Position numbers and translations under genes: made by a program. Below, piece by piece: positions 43,501 through 51,301 of a DNA stretch of 64,000 nt. The DNA is from Planobispora rosea (GTDB lineage Bacteria; Actinomycetota; Actinomycetes; Streptosporangiales; Streptosporangiaceae). The notes under the pieces are model-generated. The model was not told the DNA's origin. It saw only the letters and a list, made by a program, of their open reading frames with translations, and did not search any database. Positions within the stretch are counted from its first letter, which is position 1. Each line of letters starts with the position of its first letter. Location of the stretch: assembly GCF_014648175.1 (NCBI RefSeq), contig NZ_BMQP01000024.1, positions 62,001 through 126,000 of the forward strand, read 5' to 3'.

Positions 43501-44771
43501 GTCCCTCCAGTGACGACTTCGCCGGCTCCCTCGACGAGGCCGCGGTCTACTCCACGGTGCTCACCGCGGCCCAGGTGGCCGAGCACTGGCAGAAGGGGTC
43601 GGGCTCCGGCCCCGCGAACCAGGCGCCGGCGGCGTCCTTCACGGTGAGCTGCGAGGCCCTCGACTGCACCTTCGACGGTTCGGGGTCCAGCGACCCCGAC
43701 GGCACGGTCGAGTCCTACGCCTGGGAGTTCGGCGACGGCACGACGGGCACCGGCGCCACCGCCACCCACACCTATCCCGCGGCCGGTGACTACACGGTCA
43801 AGATCACGGTGACCGATGACGACGCGGCGACCGGCTCGGCCACCGAGGTCGTTGCCCCGCGCCCGGCGGCCAACCCGGCCACCTCGCTGGCCGCGGATGC
43901 CTTCGGGCGGAGCGTGACGGGAGGGCTCGGCAGCGCCGACACCGGCGGTCCGTGGACGCTGTCCGGCGCCGCGGCCGGCTTCTCGGTGGACGGGTCGGCG
44001 GCGAAGCTGGGACTCCCGTCCGCCGGCGCCAACCGTCGCGCCTACCTGAACGGCGTCTCCACCACCGACGCCGACGTCACCTTGTCCGTCTCCAGTGACA
44101 AGGCGGGGACCGGCAACGGCGTCTACATCTGGAACATCGGCCGCCGGATCAGCGGGGTGGGCGACTACCGCGGACGCGCCCGCCTGCTCTCCTCCGGGGA
44201 GGTACGCCTGATGCTCAGCAGGACGGACGCGGCCAACGCCGATACCGTGCTCGCCGCCGAACAGACGGTGCCGGGCCTCACCTACACGCCGGGGACCGTG
44301 CTGAAGCTCCGGGTCCGGGCGACCGGCACCTCGCCGACGACTCTGTCGGCCAAGGTGTGGCCCGCCTCGGGGGCCGAGCCCGCCGGCTGGCAGCTCACCG
44401 CGACCGACGCCACGGCGGAACTGCAGGCCGCGGGCGGTGTCGGCTTCGGCGCGTTCCTGTCCGGGACCGCGACCAACGCCCCCGTCACGGTGACCGTCGA
44501 CGACTTCACCGCCCAGAGCACGGCCACGGCGCCCGCCGCGGACTTCTCGGCCTCATGCGCCGGGCTGGACTGCTCGGTGGACGCCACGGCCTCCGCACCC
44601 GGCACGTCCCCCATCGCCTCCTACACCTGGAGCTATGGGGACGGGGTCGTCGGCACCGGCGCCACTGCCTCGCACACGTACGCGGCGGCGGGCACCTACC
44701 GCATCACGCTCACGGTCACGGCCGGCGACGGCCAGACCAGCGTGACGACCCGGACGGTGACGGTGCCATGA
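40560..44771 (+). CDS. Giant secreted delta-60 propeller / FN3 / LamG / PKD protein (propeller protein 4)
   Basis: The 1403-residue product has a signal peptide (cut near ARA-D), a delta-60/DUF5122-type propeller (about 45-440) with blades like IYVGGDFTTVNGQTRN and VIVGGKFQALNGATR, a fibronectin type III domain (about 445-545), two LamG/concanavalin-like domains (about 553-785 and 788-1018), a PKD domain (about 1020-1105), a further beta-sandwich-like domain (about 1109-1318) and a second PKD domain (about 1323-1403). PKD cores such as YAWEFGDGTTGTGATATHTY are clear. This is an adhesin-like, sugar-binding design with no anchor. A GTG at 40566 is an alternative start. Its stop codon overlaps rmlC by ATGA. 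Confidence 0.88.
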   Translation: MPVITRSLLSTASKRVLIAMAALLTVTLSEAPAPARADIDPAPGVPETVTADALPTWQINGVVWKMATVGSTVYAVGSFSKARPPGTAPGNAQEVNRSNILAFDITTGSLLPFAPVLNAQARTIAVSPDQKKIYVGGDFTTVNGQTRNRVAAFDVATGALEAGFAPSVGNIVRALTVSDTTVYIGGNFFNVNGSSRTRLAAVARGNGALQPWAPTTDDEVFALLMSPDGSRVIVGGKFQALNGATRVGIGALDPASGASLPWSSNPIPARQGTNYSMTYDLATDGTNVYAAADGEGWHWFDGRFAVEPNTGDLIWLDNCYGASYGVFPIGQVLYSVGHAHDCASLGGFPEASPTRWQRALAETIYPTGTDQGPPSNNSQYSGQPVPTLLHWFPTVNAGSYTGMNQGGWSLTGNSQYLVMGGEFTTVNGAAQQGLTRFALKGAAPRDSGPIPSAALTPTAVSLASGTARVSWKTTWDRDHEKLTYQVLRGGGTTPVGEVEVASNFWTLPAAGFIDTGLQPGTTHTYRIRVVDPSGNTVGSGTSAPVTISSAGSPSPYAEKVIEDADHYWRLGESSGAVVYDHAGFLDSSREAGAGRGSAGAINGDADGSSPFSGTADGFVKTGTTVKAPAIFSIEAWVKTTSTSGGKIVGYGNAATGNSSSYDRHIYMDDSGRIWFGVYPNAVRTVNSAASYNDGQWHHVVAAQGAGGMALYVDGRRVGQNTVTTTAQVYDGHWRIGGDNLNGWPSQPTSPYLAGDIDEVAIYSSALSLTTVNEHYTASGRTSTIPPRPADPYGRAVYDDEPSLYWRLGEASGSVAADSGQNGTPGTYTATGVTYGQTGAVAGTTDPAIAVGNGRVISTGAVANPGTYSAEVWFKTTTTSGGKIMGFGNASSGTSSNYDRHIYMQNDGKLNFGTYTGAINLITTANAYNDGQWHHVVATQGPGGMALYVDGTPAGTNPQVNAEGYTGYWRIGGDNLNGWPSRPSSDDFAGSLDEAAVYSTVLTAAQVAEHWQKGSGSGPANQAPAASFTVSCEALDCTFDGSGSSDPDGTVESYAWEFGDGTTGTGATATHTYPAAGDYTVKITVTDDDAATGSATEVVAPRPAANPATSLAADAFGRSVTGGLGSADTGGPWTLSGAAAGFSVDGSAAKLGLPSAGANRRAYLNGVSTTDADVTLSVSSDKAGTGNGVYIWNIGRRISGVGDYRGRARLLSSGEVRLMLSRTDAANADTVLAAEQTVPGLTYTPGTVLKLRVRATGTSPTTLSAKVWPASGAEPAGWQLTATDATAELQAAGGVGFGAFLSGTATNAPVTVTVDDFTAQSTATAPAADFSASCAGLDCSVDATASAPGTSPIASYTWSYGDGVVGTGATASHTYAAAGTYRITLTVTAGDGQTSVTTRTVTVP
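42220..43605 (+). repeat. Tandem duplication of a LamG domain
   Basis: The two LamG-like modules share long near-identical blocks, for example YNDGQWHHVVA and WRIGGDNLNGWPS, and the same SSSYDRHIYM/SSNYDRHIYM segment. The encoding DNA is also close (around 42630-42800 and 43330-43510), so the duplication looks fairly recent or is kept alike by gene conversion. Confidence 0.85.
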
Positions 44772-45379
44772 GGTCCGAGCAGGTACGGGAGCTGTCGATC
44801 GAGGGGGCTTGGACGTTCACTCCCGCCGTCCACGCCGACGAACGCGGGGCGTTCCTCGAGTGGTACAAGGCCGGTCCCGCGACCGCCGCGGCGGGCCACC
44901 CGCTCCGCCTGGCACAGGCCAACTGCTCGGTGTCGCGACGCGGGGTGCTGCGGGGCGTGCACTTCGCCGACGTGCCTCCCGGGCAGGCCAAGTACGTGAC
45001 ATGCGTCAGCGGCGAGATCCTCGATGTGGTGGTCGACCTGCGCGTGGGCTCCCCGGCCTTCGGGCGGTGGGAGAGCGTGCCGCTGGACGACAGGTCACGG
45101 CGCGGGCTCTACATCGCGGAGGGCTTGGGGCACGCCTTCATGGCCCTGAGCGATGAGGCCACCGTGGTCTATCTCTGCTCCGAGCCGTACGCCCCGGCCC
45201 GGGAGCACGGGATCCACCCGCTCGACCCCGAGCTCGGCATCGCCTGGCCCGAGGGGGTCGATCCCCTGCTCTCGCCCAAGGACGCCGCGGCCCCCACGCT
45301 CGCCGAGGCGCGTGCCGCGGGCCTGCTGCCCCACCACGCGGAGTGCCTGGCTCACTACGACAAGCTCCGCGGTACATGA
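44768..45379 (+). CDS. rmlC: dTDP-4-dehydrorhamnose 3,5-epimerase
   Basis: The 203-residue cupin enzyme epimerises dTDP-4-keto-6-deoxyglucose. Visible family blocks are DERGAFLEWYKAG, NCSVSRRGVLRGVHF (catalytic His), GQAKYVTCVSGEILDVVVDLRVGSP and GLGHAFMALSDEA. It completes the rhamnose pathway with rmlA, rmlB and rmlD at 23807-26693. Its ATG overlaps the stop of the giant propeller gene, so its translation is coupled to that of a surface protein, an unusual partnership. A strong hairpin follows. Confidence 0.94.
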   Translation: MRSEQVRELSIEGAWTFTPAVHADERGAFLEWYKAGPATAAAGHPLRLAQANCSVSRRGVLRGVHFADVPPGQAKYVTCVSGEILDVVVDLRVGSPAFGRWESVPLDDRSRRGLYIAEGLGHAFMALSDEATVVYLCSEPYAPAREHGIHPLDPELGIAWPEGVDPLLSPKDAAAPTLAEARAAGLLPHHAECLAHYDKLRGT

Positions 45380-45380
45380 G

Positions 45381-45420
45381 CACGAGAGGGCGCCGGTCAG
45401 ATGACCGGCGCCCTCTCGTG
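45381..45420. terminator. Bidirectional terminator between rmlC and korB
   Basis: Nineteen bases (45381-45399) are the exact reverse complement of 45402-45420. The hairpin fills the gap between two convergent genes and ends the polysaccharide locus. Confidence 0.85.
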
Positions 45421-45434
45421 ACGACTGCGGCGGA

Positions 45435-46481
45435 TCAGCCGATGCGCCAGGTGTCCCCGGCCAGCAGCAGGTCGTCCAGGCTGCCCGGACCCCGCTGCGC
45501 CACGGCCTCCTCCAGCTGCGCCGCCATCTGCTCGTCGTAGGACGGGCGGTCGACGCTGCGGAAGATCCCGATCGGGACGTGCTCGAACGCGGGCTCGTCC
45601 AGCCGCGACAGCGCGAAGGCCAGCGACGGGTCGGCGCGGTGCGCGTCGTGGACGAGGATCTCCTCCTCGCGCACCGACGCCCGGTCGACGACCTCGATGC
45701 CGCCGTCGGCCGACCGCCGCACCGCCTTGGAGGCCGAGACGATGGGCTGCCCGTGCTCCAGGCGCAGCGTGATGTCGTCACGCTGCTCGGGGTCCTTGAG
45801 CTGGTCGAAGGCGCCGTCGTTGAAGATGTTGCAGTTCTGGTAGATCTCCACCAGGGAGGTGCCGTTGTGCTCGGCGGCCTCGCGCAGCACCGACTGCAGG
45901 TGCTTGCGGTCGGAGTCGATGGTCCGGGCCACGAAGGAGGCCTCGGCGCCGAGCGCCAGCGAGATCGGGTTGAACGGCTTGTCCAGCGAGCCCATCGGAG
46001 TGGACTTCGTGATCTTGCCGACCTCGGAGGTGGGGGAGTACTGGCCCTTGGTCAGACCGTAGATCCTGTTGTTGAACAGCAGGATGTTCAGGTTGACGTT
46101 GCGGCGCAGCGCGTGGATCAGGTGGTTGCCGCCGATGGAGAGCGAGTCGCCGTCACCGGTGATCACCCACACGCTCAGGTCGGGGCGCGAGGTGGCCAGG
46201 CCGGTGGCGATCGCCGGGGCGCGGCCGTGGATGGAGTGGAACCCGTAGGTGTTCATGTAGTACGGGAACCGGGAGGAGCAGCCGATGCCCGAGACGAACA
46301 CCATGTTCTCGCGCTTGAGGCCGAGCTCCGGGACGAAGGACTGCACCGCGGCCAGGATCGCGTAGTCACCGCAGCCCGGGCACCAGCGCACCTCCTGGTC
46401 GGACTTGTAGTCCTTCATGGTCTGCTTGGCGTCGGACTTGGGGACCAGGGACAGGCCCCTGCCGTTCAGAAGCTCACTCAC
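45435..46481 (-). CDS. korB: 2-oxoglutarate:ferredoxin oxidoreductase, beta subunit
   Basis: The 348-residue subunit binds thiamine diphosphate and one iron-sulfur cluster. RWCPGCGDYAIL and SGIGCSSRFP give the cluster cysteines, and VITGDGDSLSIGGNHLIH the GDG...N thiamine diphosphate motif. With KorA it converts 2-oxoglutarate and CoA to succinyl-CoA, reducing ferredoxin, in the cytoplasm. It overlaps korA by 8 bp. The ferredoxin-linked reaction makes it a plausible electron source for the NADH-module-less complex I encoded next door. Confidence 0.95.
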   Translation of the reverse strand: MSELLNGRGLSLVPKSDAKQTMKDYKSDQEVRWCPGCGDYAILAAVQSFVPELGLKRENMVFVSGIGCSSRFPYYMNTYGFHSIHGRAPAIATGLATSRPDLSVWVITGDGDSLSIGGNHLIHALRRNVNLNILLFNNRIYGLTKGQYSPTSEVGKITKSTPMGSLDKPFNPISLALGAEASFVARTIDSDRKHLQSVLREAAEHNGTSLVEIYQNCNIFNDGAFDQLKDPEQRDDITLRLEHGQPIVSASKAVRRSADGGIEVVDRASVREEEILVHDAHRADPSLAFALSRLDEPAFEHVPIGIFRSVDRPSYDEQMAAQLEEAVAQRGPGSLDDLLLAGDTWRIG

Positions 46482-48321
46482 TGTCGATCACGTCCTGGAT
46501 CACGCCGGCCAGTTCCTCGGCCTTGAACGGAAGCCCGCGCACACGGTTGTAGCTGATGATGTCGACCAGGAAGCGGGCGCGCAGCAGCAGCGCGAGCTGG
46601 CCGAGGTTGATCTCCGGGAGCAGCACCTTGTCGTAGGACTTCAGCACCTCGCCGGTGTTGGCCGGCAGCGGGTTGAGGTGCCGCAGGTGCGCCTGGGCGA
46701 CCTTCCCGCCGGACTTGCGGATGCGCCGTACGGCCGCCGCGATCGGGCCGTAGGTCGAGCCCCAGCCCAGCACGAGCACGCGGGCGTCACCGTCGGGGTC
46801 GTCGACCTCCAGCGCCGGGATGTCCTTGGCGATCCCGTCGATCTTGGCCTGACGGAGCCGGACCATGCGGTCGTGGTTGTCGGGGTCGTAGGAGATGTTG
46901 CCGGTGCCGTCGGCCTTCTCGATGCCGCCGATGCGGTGCTCCAGGCCCGCGGTGCCCGGGACGGCCCAGGGACGGGCCAGTGTCTCGGGGTCGCGCTTGA
47001 ACGGCAGGAACGCCTCGCCGTCGTTCGGCTCGGTGGCGAACGGGACGGAGATGTCCGGCAGCTCGGCGGCGCTGGGCACCTTCCACGGCTCGGAGCCGTT
47101 GGCCAGGTAGCCGTCGGACAGCAGCATGACCGGGGTGCGGTACTTCACCGCGAGCCGGGCCGCCTCGACGGCCGCGTCGAAGCAGTCGCTCGGCGACATC
47201 GCGGCGACGACCGGGAGCGGCGACTCGCCGTTGCGGCCGTACATCGCCATCAGCAGGTCGGTCTGCTCGGTCTTGGTCGGCATGCCGGTCGACGGGCCCG
47301 CGCGCTGCACGTCCACCACGATCAGCGGCAGCTCGGTGGTGACGGCCAGGCCGACGGTCTCGGCCTTCAGCGCCACACCGGGGCCGGAGGTCGTGGTGAC
47401 GCCCAGCGCCCCGCCGAAGGACGCGCCGAGCGCCGCGCCGACGCCCGCGATCTCGTCCTCGGCCTGGAAGGTACGGATGCCGAACCGCTTGTGCTTGGAG
47501 AGCTCGTGCAGGATGTCGGAGGCCGGGGTGATCGGGTAGGACCCGAGGAACAGCGGGAGCTTCGACTGCACGCTCGCGGCGATCAGGCCGTAGGCCAGGG
47601 CCTGGTTGCCGGAGATGTTGCGGTAGACGCCCGGGGGCAGCTGCGCGGGCTTGACCTCGTAGGAGACCGAGAAGGACTCGGTGGTCTCGCCGTAGTTCCA
47701 GCCCGCGGTGAAGGCCGCGATGTTGGCCTTGGCGATGTCGGGCTTCTTGGCGAACTTGGTCTCCAGGAACGAGATCGTCGCCTCGGTGGGCCGGTGGTAG
47801 AGCCAGCTCAGCAGCCCGAGGGCGAACATGTTCTTGGCGCGCTCGGCGTCCTTCTTGGAGATGTCGAAGTCCTCGAGCGCCTTGACCGTCAGCGAGGTCA
47901 GCGGCACCGGGTGGACCCGCCACTCGGCCAGCGAACCGTCCTCCAGCGGGTTGGCGTCGTAGCCGACCTTCTGCAGGTTGCGCTTGGTGAACTCGTCGGT
48001 GTTGGCGATGACGTCGGCCCCGCGCGGCAGGTCGCCGAGGTTGGCCTTGAGCGCGGCGGGGTTCATCGCGACCAGGACGTTCGGGGCGTCGCCCGGGGTC
48101 AGGATGTCGTGGTCGGCGAAGTGGAGCTGGAAGCTCGACACGCCCGGCAGGGTGCCTGCGGGGGCGCGGATCTCCGCGGGGAAGTTGGGGAGGGTGGAGA
48201 GGTCGTTGCCGAACTCCGCCGTTCCGGCAGTGAAGCGATCACCCGTCAGCTGCATGCCGTCGCCGGAGTCGCCGGCGAAACGGATGATCACGCGGTCGAG
48301 TTGCTGAACCTGCTTGGTCAC
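46474..48321 (-). CDS. korA: 2-oxoglutarate:ferredoxin oxidoreductase, alpha (alpha-gamma fused) subunit
   Basis: The 615-residue protein joins an N-terminal gamma domain (VIIRFAGDSGDGMQLTG; about 1-190) to the alpha pyrimidine-binding and transketolase-like domains (GSYPITPASDILHELS, FQAEDEIAGVGAALGASFGG, TTTSGPGVALKAE, about 210-600), the usual layout in actinomycetes. The GTG start at 48321 follows GAGGAGG. It is the first gene of the korAB operon, whose promoter lies in the 375-bp region upstream. No four-cluster ferredoxin domain is fused, so a separate ferredoxin must accept the electrons. Confidence 0.95.
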   Translation of the reverse strand: MTKQVQQLDRVIIRFAGDSGDGMQLTGDRFTAGTAEFGNDLSTLPNFPAEIRAPAGTLPGVSSFQLHFADHDILTPGDAPNVLVAMNPAALKANLGDLPRGADVIANTDEFTKRNLQKVGYDANPLEDGSLAEWRVHPVPLTSLTVKALEDFDISKKDAERAKNMFALGLLSWLYHRPTEATISFLETKFAKKPDIAKANIAAFTAGWNYGETTESFSVSYEVKPAQLPPGVYRNISGNQALAYGLIAASVQSKLPLFLGSYPITPASDILHELSKHKRFGIRTFQAEDEIAGVGAALGASFGGALGVTTTSGPGVALKAETVGLAVTTELPLIVVDVQRAGPSTGMPTKTEQTDLLMAMYGRNGESPLPVVAAMSPSDCFDAAVEAARLAVKYRTPVMLLSDGYLANGSEPWKVPSAAELPDISVPFATEPNDGEAFLPFKRDPETLARPWAVPGTAGLEHRIGGIEKADGTGNISYDPDNHDRMVRLRQAKIDGIAKDIPALEVDDPDGDARVLVLGWGSTYGPIAAAVRRIRKSGGKVAQAHLRHLNPLPANTGEVLKSYDKVLLPEINLGQLALLLRARFLVDIISYNRVRGLPFKAEELAGVIQDVIDSE

Positions 48322-48696
48322 AGCTCAGTCCTCCTCGACGCGCCAGGGCGCCGTTGCTGGTGGCACGTTCTTCATTTCCATGCTAGATCCCTCGGGGTCA
48401 CGCGGCGGTCTTCGCGTTCCACTCGGCGGAGGAGTGTGACGTATGTCGCATATCCTCAGCGGGCCGCTGCGGTGTGGACGTGGGGCGCGGGTCGTCCGTC
48501 CCGTGGCGTGGGGACGCCGGGGCGGGTCACGGACGCGGGTGGTCGGCCCGACACAGCCCGGAGGCAAGCCGGCACAGATCCACGTGCAGGCGGCCGAAGA
48601 GGACGATGGGGGTCACGATGCCCAACTATATGTCCCGCCGGGAGACGCTCCTCATCCCCTCCGGCTATGGGGTCATAGCCCCTGGTTATGTCCCGG
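48322..48696. promoter_or_regulatory. 375-bp intergenic region upstream of korA
   Basis: This stretch lies between the korA start and the end of the deacetylase gene, both on the minus strand. It contains the Shine-Dalgarno of korA near 48330-48336 and presumably its promoter; TAGCAT on the minus strand (about 48386-48391) resembles a -10 box. Short frames through the rest have poor composition and I see no gene. No clear hairpin was found after the deacetylase. Confidence 0.45.
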
Positions 48697-50163
48697 TCAC
48701 GGCGTCGTCGCCGGCGCCGGGCCGGAGTCGTGGATCTTTCCCGGCCGCATCCCGGCGGAGCCATACAACTCGGGCACCGTGACGAAAGCGTAGCCCCGCT
48801 CGGTGAGGGTCCGCAGGATTTCGGGAGTCGCGGCGGCGGCCGTACTCCGGACGTCGTGCATGAGGATGATCGATCCGGGTTCCGCCGCGGCGACGACCCG
48901 GCGGGCGACGCTCCCGGCGTCATGATCTTTCACGTCGCCCGCGTCGACGCTCCAGCGGACCACCGGCAGACCCAGTTCCGCCGCGGCCTCCATGACCTTC
49001 TCGTCGACCGCGCCGTACGGCGGGCGCACCAGGGTGGGGGTCTGCCCCGTCGCCCGGGTGATCGCCTCCTGGGCCCTGCCGAGCTGGTGTGCGATCTTGC
49101 TGGTGGGCAGGGAGCCGAGGTCGCGGTGGGACCAGGTGTGGTTGGCCACCAGATGCCCCTCCCGGCTCATCCGCAGCAGCAGCCCGGGCTGGGCGGCCGC
49201 GTTCGTGCCGACGGTGAAGAAGGTGGCCCGGGCCCCGTGCTCGGCCAGGACGTCCAGCAGCTCGCCGGTGCCGGGCCCGGGGCCGTCGTCGTAGGTCAGC
49301 GCGACGCACTTGATCCGCGTGCAGTCCACGGTGCCCGCCCGGGGGCTGCGGGCCTCGGGGCGGTCGGCGGTCGCGGCCTCGATCTCCGCGGCGGAGGGGG
49401 CCTGCGACTGGGCCTTCCGCGCCGAGACGGCGGCCGAGCGCGCCCGCACCCCGGCGGGGGACAGCAGGCCCGCCACCTTCTCCTCCGGTACGGCCACCGC
49501 CACCCGGCCCAGTGACCCGGCGGCCACCTGGTAGTCGTCGAACTCCACGACGAGGTCGCCGTCGCGGTTGAAGGAGAGGGAGTCGAAGAAGTCCTCGCCG
49601 GCCTTGACGGCGTCCACATCCACGACCTGCTTCCGGCCCGCCAGCTCCACCCGGGTCAGGGCGGCCAGCGCGGTCAGCGCCGCGGAGTCCTTGAGCAGGC
49701 CGGTGGAGTCCATCGCCCGCTTCTCCACGCGGTCGTACCAGACCGTGGTCCTGGAGGTGGCCCACCCGGTCCCGGTGAACTCGCCGACGCTCAGCCGTAC
49801 CCCGACGACCTGGTCGGAGACGGCCGCGAGCTGCCAGTCGACGTTGAGCTCGGAGGACGGCGGGGCGGCGCCCTCCCCGGACCGGTCCGTATGCCCGCCG
49901 ACCACCGCGCGGAGCTTCTCGGTCAGGCGGGGAGCGCCGTCCACGACCGGGTAGACGGCGTGAACGCGGCGACCACCGCCGTCACCCTCCGTGACGGTCT
50001 CCGTACTCAGGCCGGGCACCGTGGACGGGTCCACGTAGTCGATCAGAGTGGACTGCGAGGGCAGGAGTTCCTTCGCGGACAGCGAGGGAGTGGTGACCGC
50101 ACCGCAACCGATGACGGTCGCGGTGACGAGGGCGATCCCTCCGGCAAGGCGCGCTTTGGGCAT
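48697..50163 (-). CDS. NodB-type deacetylase, probable lipoprotein, with N-terminal accessory domain
   Basis: The 488-residue product begins with a short signal sequence and VIGC, which could be a lipobox placing it on the outer face of the membrane. Residues about 40-270 form an accessory region resembling the extracytoplasmic domain of RsiV-type proteins (weak). The C-terminal NodB domain (about 285-470) is complete: ALTYDDGPG, NHTWSHRDL, RPPYGAVD, RWSVDAGDVKD and ILMHD carry the catalytic Asp, metal His residues and the remaining motifs. It most likely de-N-acetylates peptidoglycan or a surface polymer. It is transcribed towards korA and away from nuoA. Confidence 0.85.
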   Translation of the reverse strand: MPKARLAGGIALVTATVIGCGAVTTPSLSAKELLPSQSTLIDYVDPSTVPGLSTETVTEGDGGGRRVHAVYPVVDGAPRLTEKLRAVVGGHTDRSGEGAAPPSSELNVDWQLAAVSDQVVGVRLSVGEFTGTGWATSRTTVWYDRVEKRAMDSTGLLKDSAALTALAALTRVELAGRKQVVDVDAVKAGEDFFDSLSFNRDGDLVVEFDDYQVAAGSLGRVAVAVPEEKVAGLLSPAGVRARSAAVSARKAQSQAPSAAEIEAATADRPEARSPRAGTVDCTRIKCVALTYDDGPGPGTGELLDVLAEHGARATFFTVGTNAAAQPGLLLRMSREGHLVANHTWSHRDLGSLPTSKIAHQLGRAQEAITRATGQTPTLVRPPYGAVDEKVMEAAAELGLPVVRWSVDAGDVKDHDAGSVARRVVAAAEPGSIILMHDVRSTAAAATPEILRTLTERGYAFVTVPELYGSAGMRPGKIHDSGPAPATTP

Positions 50164-50391
50164 AAATGAACGGTAGACGGAGAGTTATCCTATTTACCCT
50201 CCCTTGGGGTGACTGGGAAGCATGCTTTGTCATATCCAGGTTTAACGGATTCAGAGGGTGATTGATCCTGCGTGCACAGTCACCAAAAAGGTCCGGCTCT
50301 CTGACCGCCCTCGCCGTCCCCCGGTACGGGAACGGGCCGGGCGCCCGCCCCGTTCCTGTGCCGGAGGACGGCCTGCGGTTACGATCGGTCC
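50164..50391. promoter_or_regulatory. Divergent promoter region, deacetylase / nuoA
   Basis: The 228 bp between divergent genes include an AT-richer section at about 50165-50260. TACGAT at 50380-50385 fits the actinobacterial TAnnnT -10 box and ends six bases before the GTG of nuoA, which has no Shine-Dalgarno, so the nuo mRNA may be leaderless. No convincing -35 was seen. Confidence 0.45.
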
Positions 50392-50763
50392 GTGGACGAG
50401 TATTTCGGCTCGTATGCCGTGGTCGTCGTGCTCTTCGCGATCGGCGTCGTCATCTTCGCGGGGGCGCTGTTCGCCAACCGGATGCTGCGCCCGAACCGGC
50501 CGACCCCCGACAAGCTGACCACCTACGAGTGCGGCGTCGACCCGGTCGGCGACGGCTGGGCCCAGTCCCAGGTCCGCTACTACGTGTTCACCTATCTCTA
50601 TGTGGTGTTCGCGGTCGACGCGGTCTTCCTCTTCCCCTGGTCGACGATCTTCGACGCGCCCGGGTTCGGGATGACCACCCTGGTCGAGATGTTCGTCTTC
50701 CTGGGCTTCATCGCGCTGGGAATCCTCTACGCCTGGCGCAAGCGCGTACTCGCCTGGACCTGA
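50392..50763 (+). CDS. nuoA: NADH-quinone oxidoreductase-like subunit A
   Basis: The 123-residue protein has three membrane helices and the conserved loop KLTTYECGVDPVGDGW with the Cys near the quinone channel, followed by YVFTYLYVVFAVDAVFLFPW. It is a membrane-arm subunit of complex I. Length is normal. It starts the first block of a split nuo cluster (A, B, C, H); the start GTG probably lies at or near the 5' end of the mRNA. Confidence 0.95.
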   Translation: MDEYFGSYAVVVVLFAIGVVIFAGALFANRMLRPNRPTPDKLTTYECGVDPVGDGWAQSQVRYYVFTYLYVVFAVDAVFLFPWSTIFDAPGFGMTTLVEMFVFLGFIALGILYAWRKRVLAWT

Positions 50764-50785
50764 CCGGCAGAGGAGAATGCGGGTT

Positions 50786-51301
50786 ATGGCGGATCTCCCG
50801 ATGCCCACCCTGGGGCCGGTCGCGCGACTGGCTCCCAAGCCCATGCGCTTCATCCTCAACTGGGGACGGCGCTACTCGCTCTGGGCGTTCAACTTCGGCC
50901 TGGCCTGCTGCGCGATCGAGTTCATCGCGACCACGATGAGCAGGCACGACTTCATCAGGTTCGGGGTGATCCCGTTCGCGAACGGCCCCAGGCAGGCCGA
51001 CCTGATGATCGTCTCGGGCACGGTGACCGACAAGATGGCCCCGGCCGTGAAACGGCTCTACGAGCAGATGCCCGACCCGAAGTACGTGATCTCCTTCGGC
51101 GCCTGCTCCAACACCGGCGGGCCGTACTGGGACTCCTACTGCGTGACCAAGGGCGTCGACCAGATCATCCCGGTGGACGTCTACGTCCCCGGCTGCCCGC
51201 CCCGGCCCGAGGCGCTGCTCTACGGCATCATGCAGCTCCAGGAGAAGATCGCCGCCGAGTCCCTGGGCGACCGCTACGCCCCCGGGGGGGAGGGCGCGTG
51301 A
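50786..51301 (+). CDS. nuoB: NADH-quinone oxidoreductase-like subunit B
   Basis: The 171-residue subunit carries the N2 4Fe-4S cluster, last in the electron chain before quinone. The ligands are seen in FGLACCAIEF (tandem Cys), ISFGACSNTGGPY and VPGCPPRPEAL. The ATG at 50786 was chosen because AGGAGA (50771-50776) is then nine bases away; the ATG at 50777 would be too close. It overlaps nuoC by GTGA. Normally NuoB contacts NuoD, which is not encoded in this window. Confidence 0.95.
   Translation: MADLPMPTLGPVARLAPKPMRFILNWGRRYSLWAFNFGLACCAIEFIATTMSRHDFIRFGVIPFANGPRQADLMIVSGTVTDKMAPAVKRLYEQMPDPKYVISFGACSNTGGPYWDSYCVTKGVDQIIPVDVYVPGCPPRPEALLYGIMQLQEKIAAESLGDRYAPGGEGA

Noticed and set aside
48325..48567. 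80-codon minus-strand frame upstream of korA as a small gene
   Set aside because: Pro/Arg/Thr-rich sequence with no Shine-Dalgarno and no motif; the region is better read as the korA promoter.
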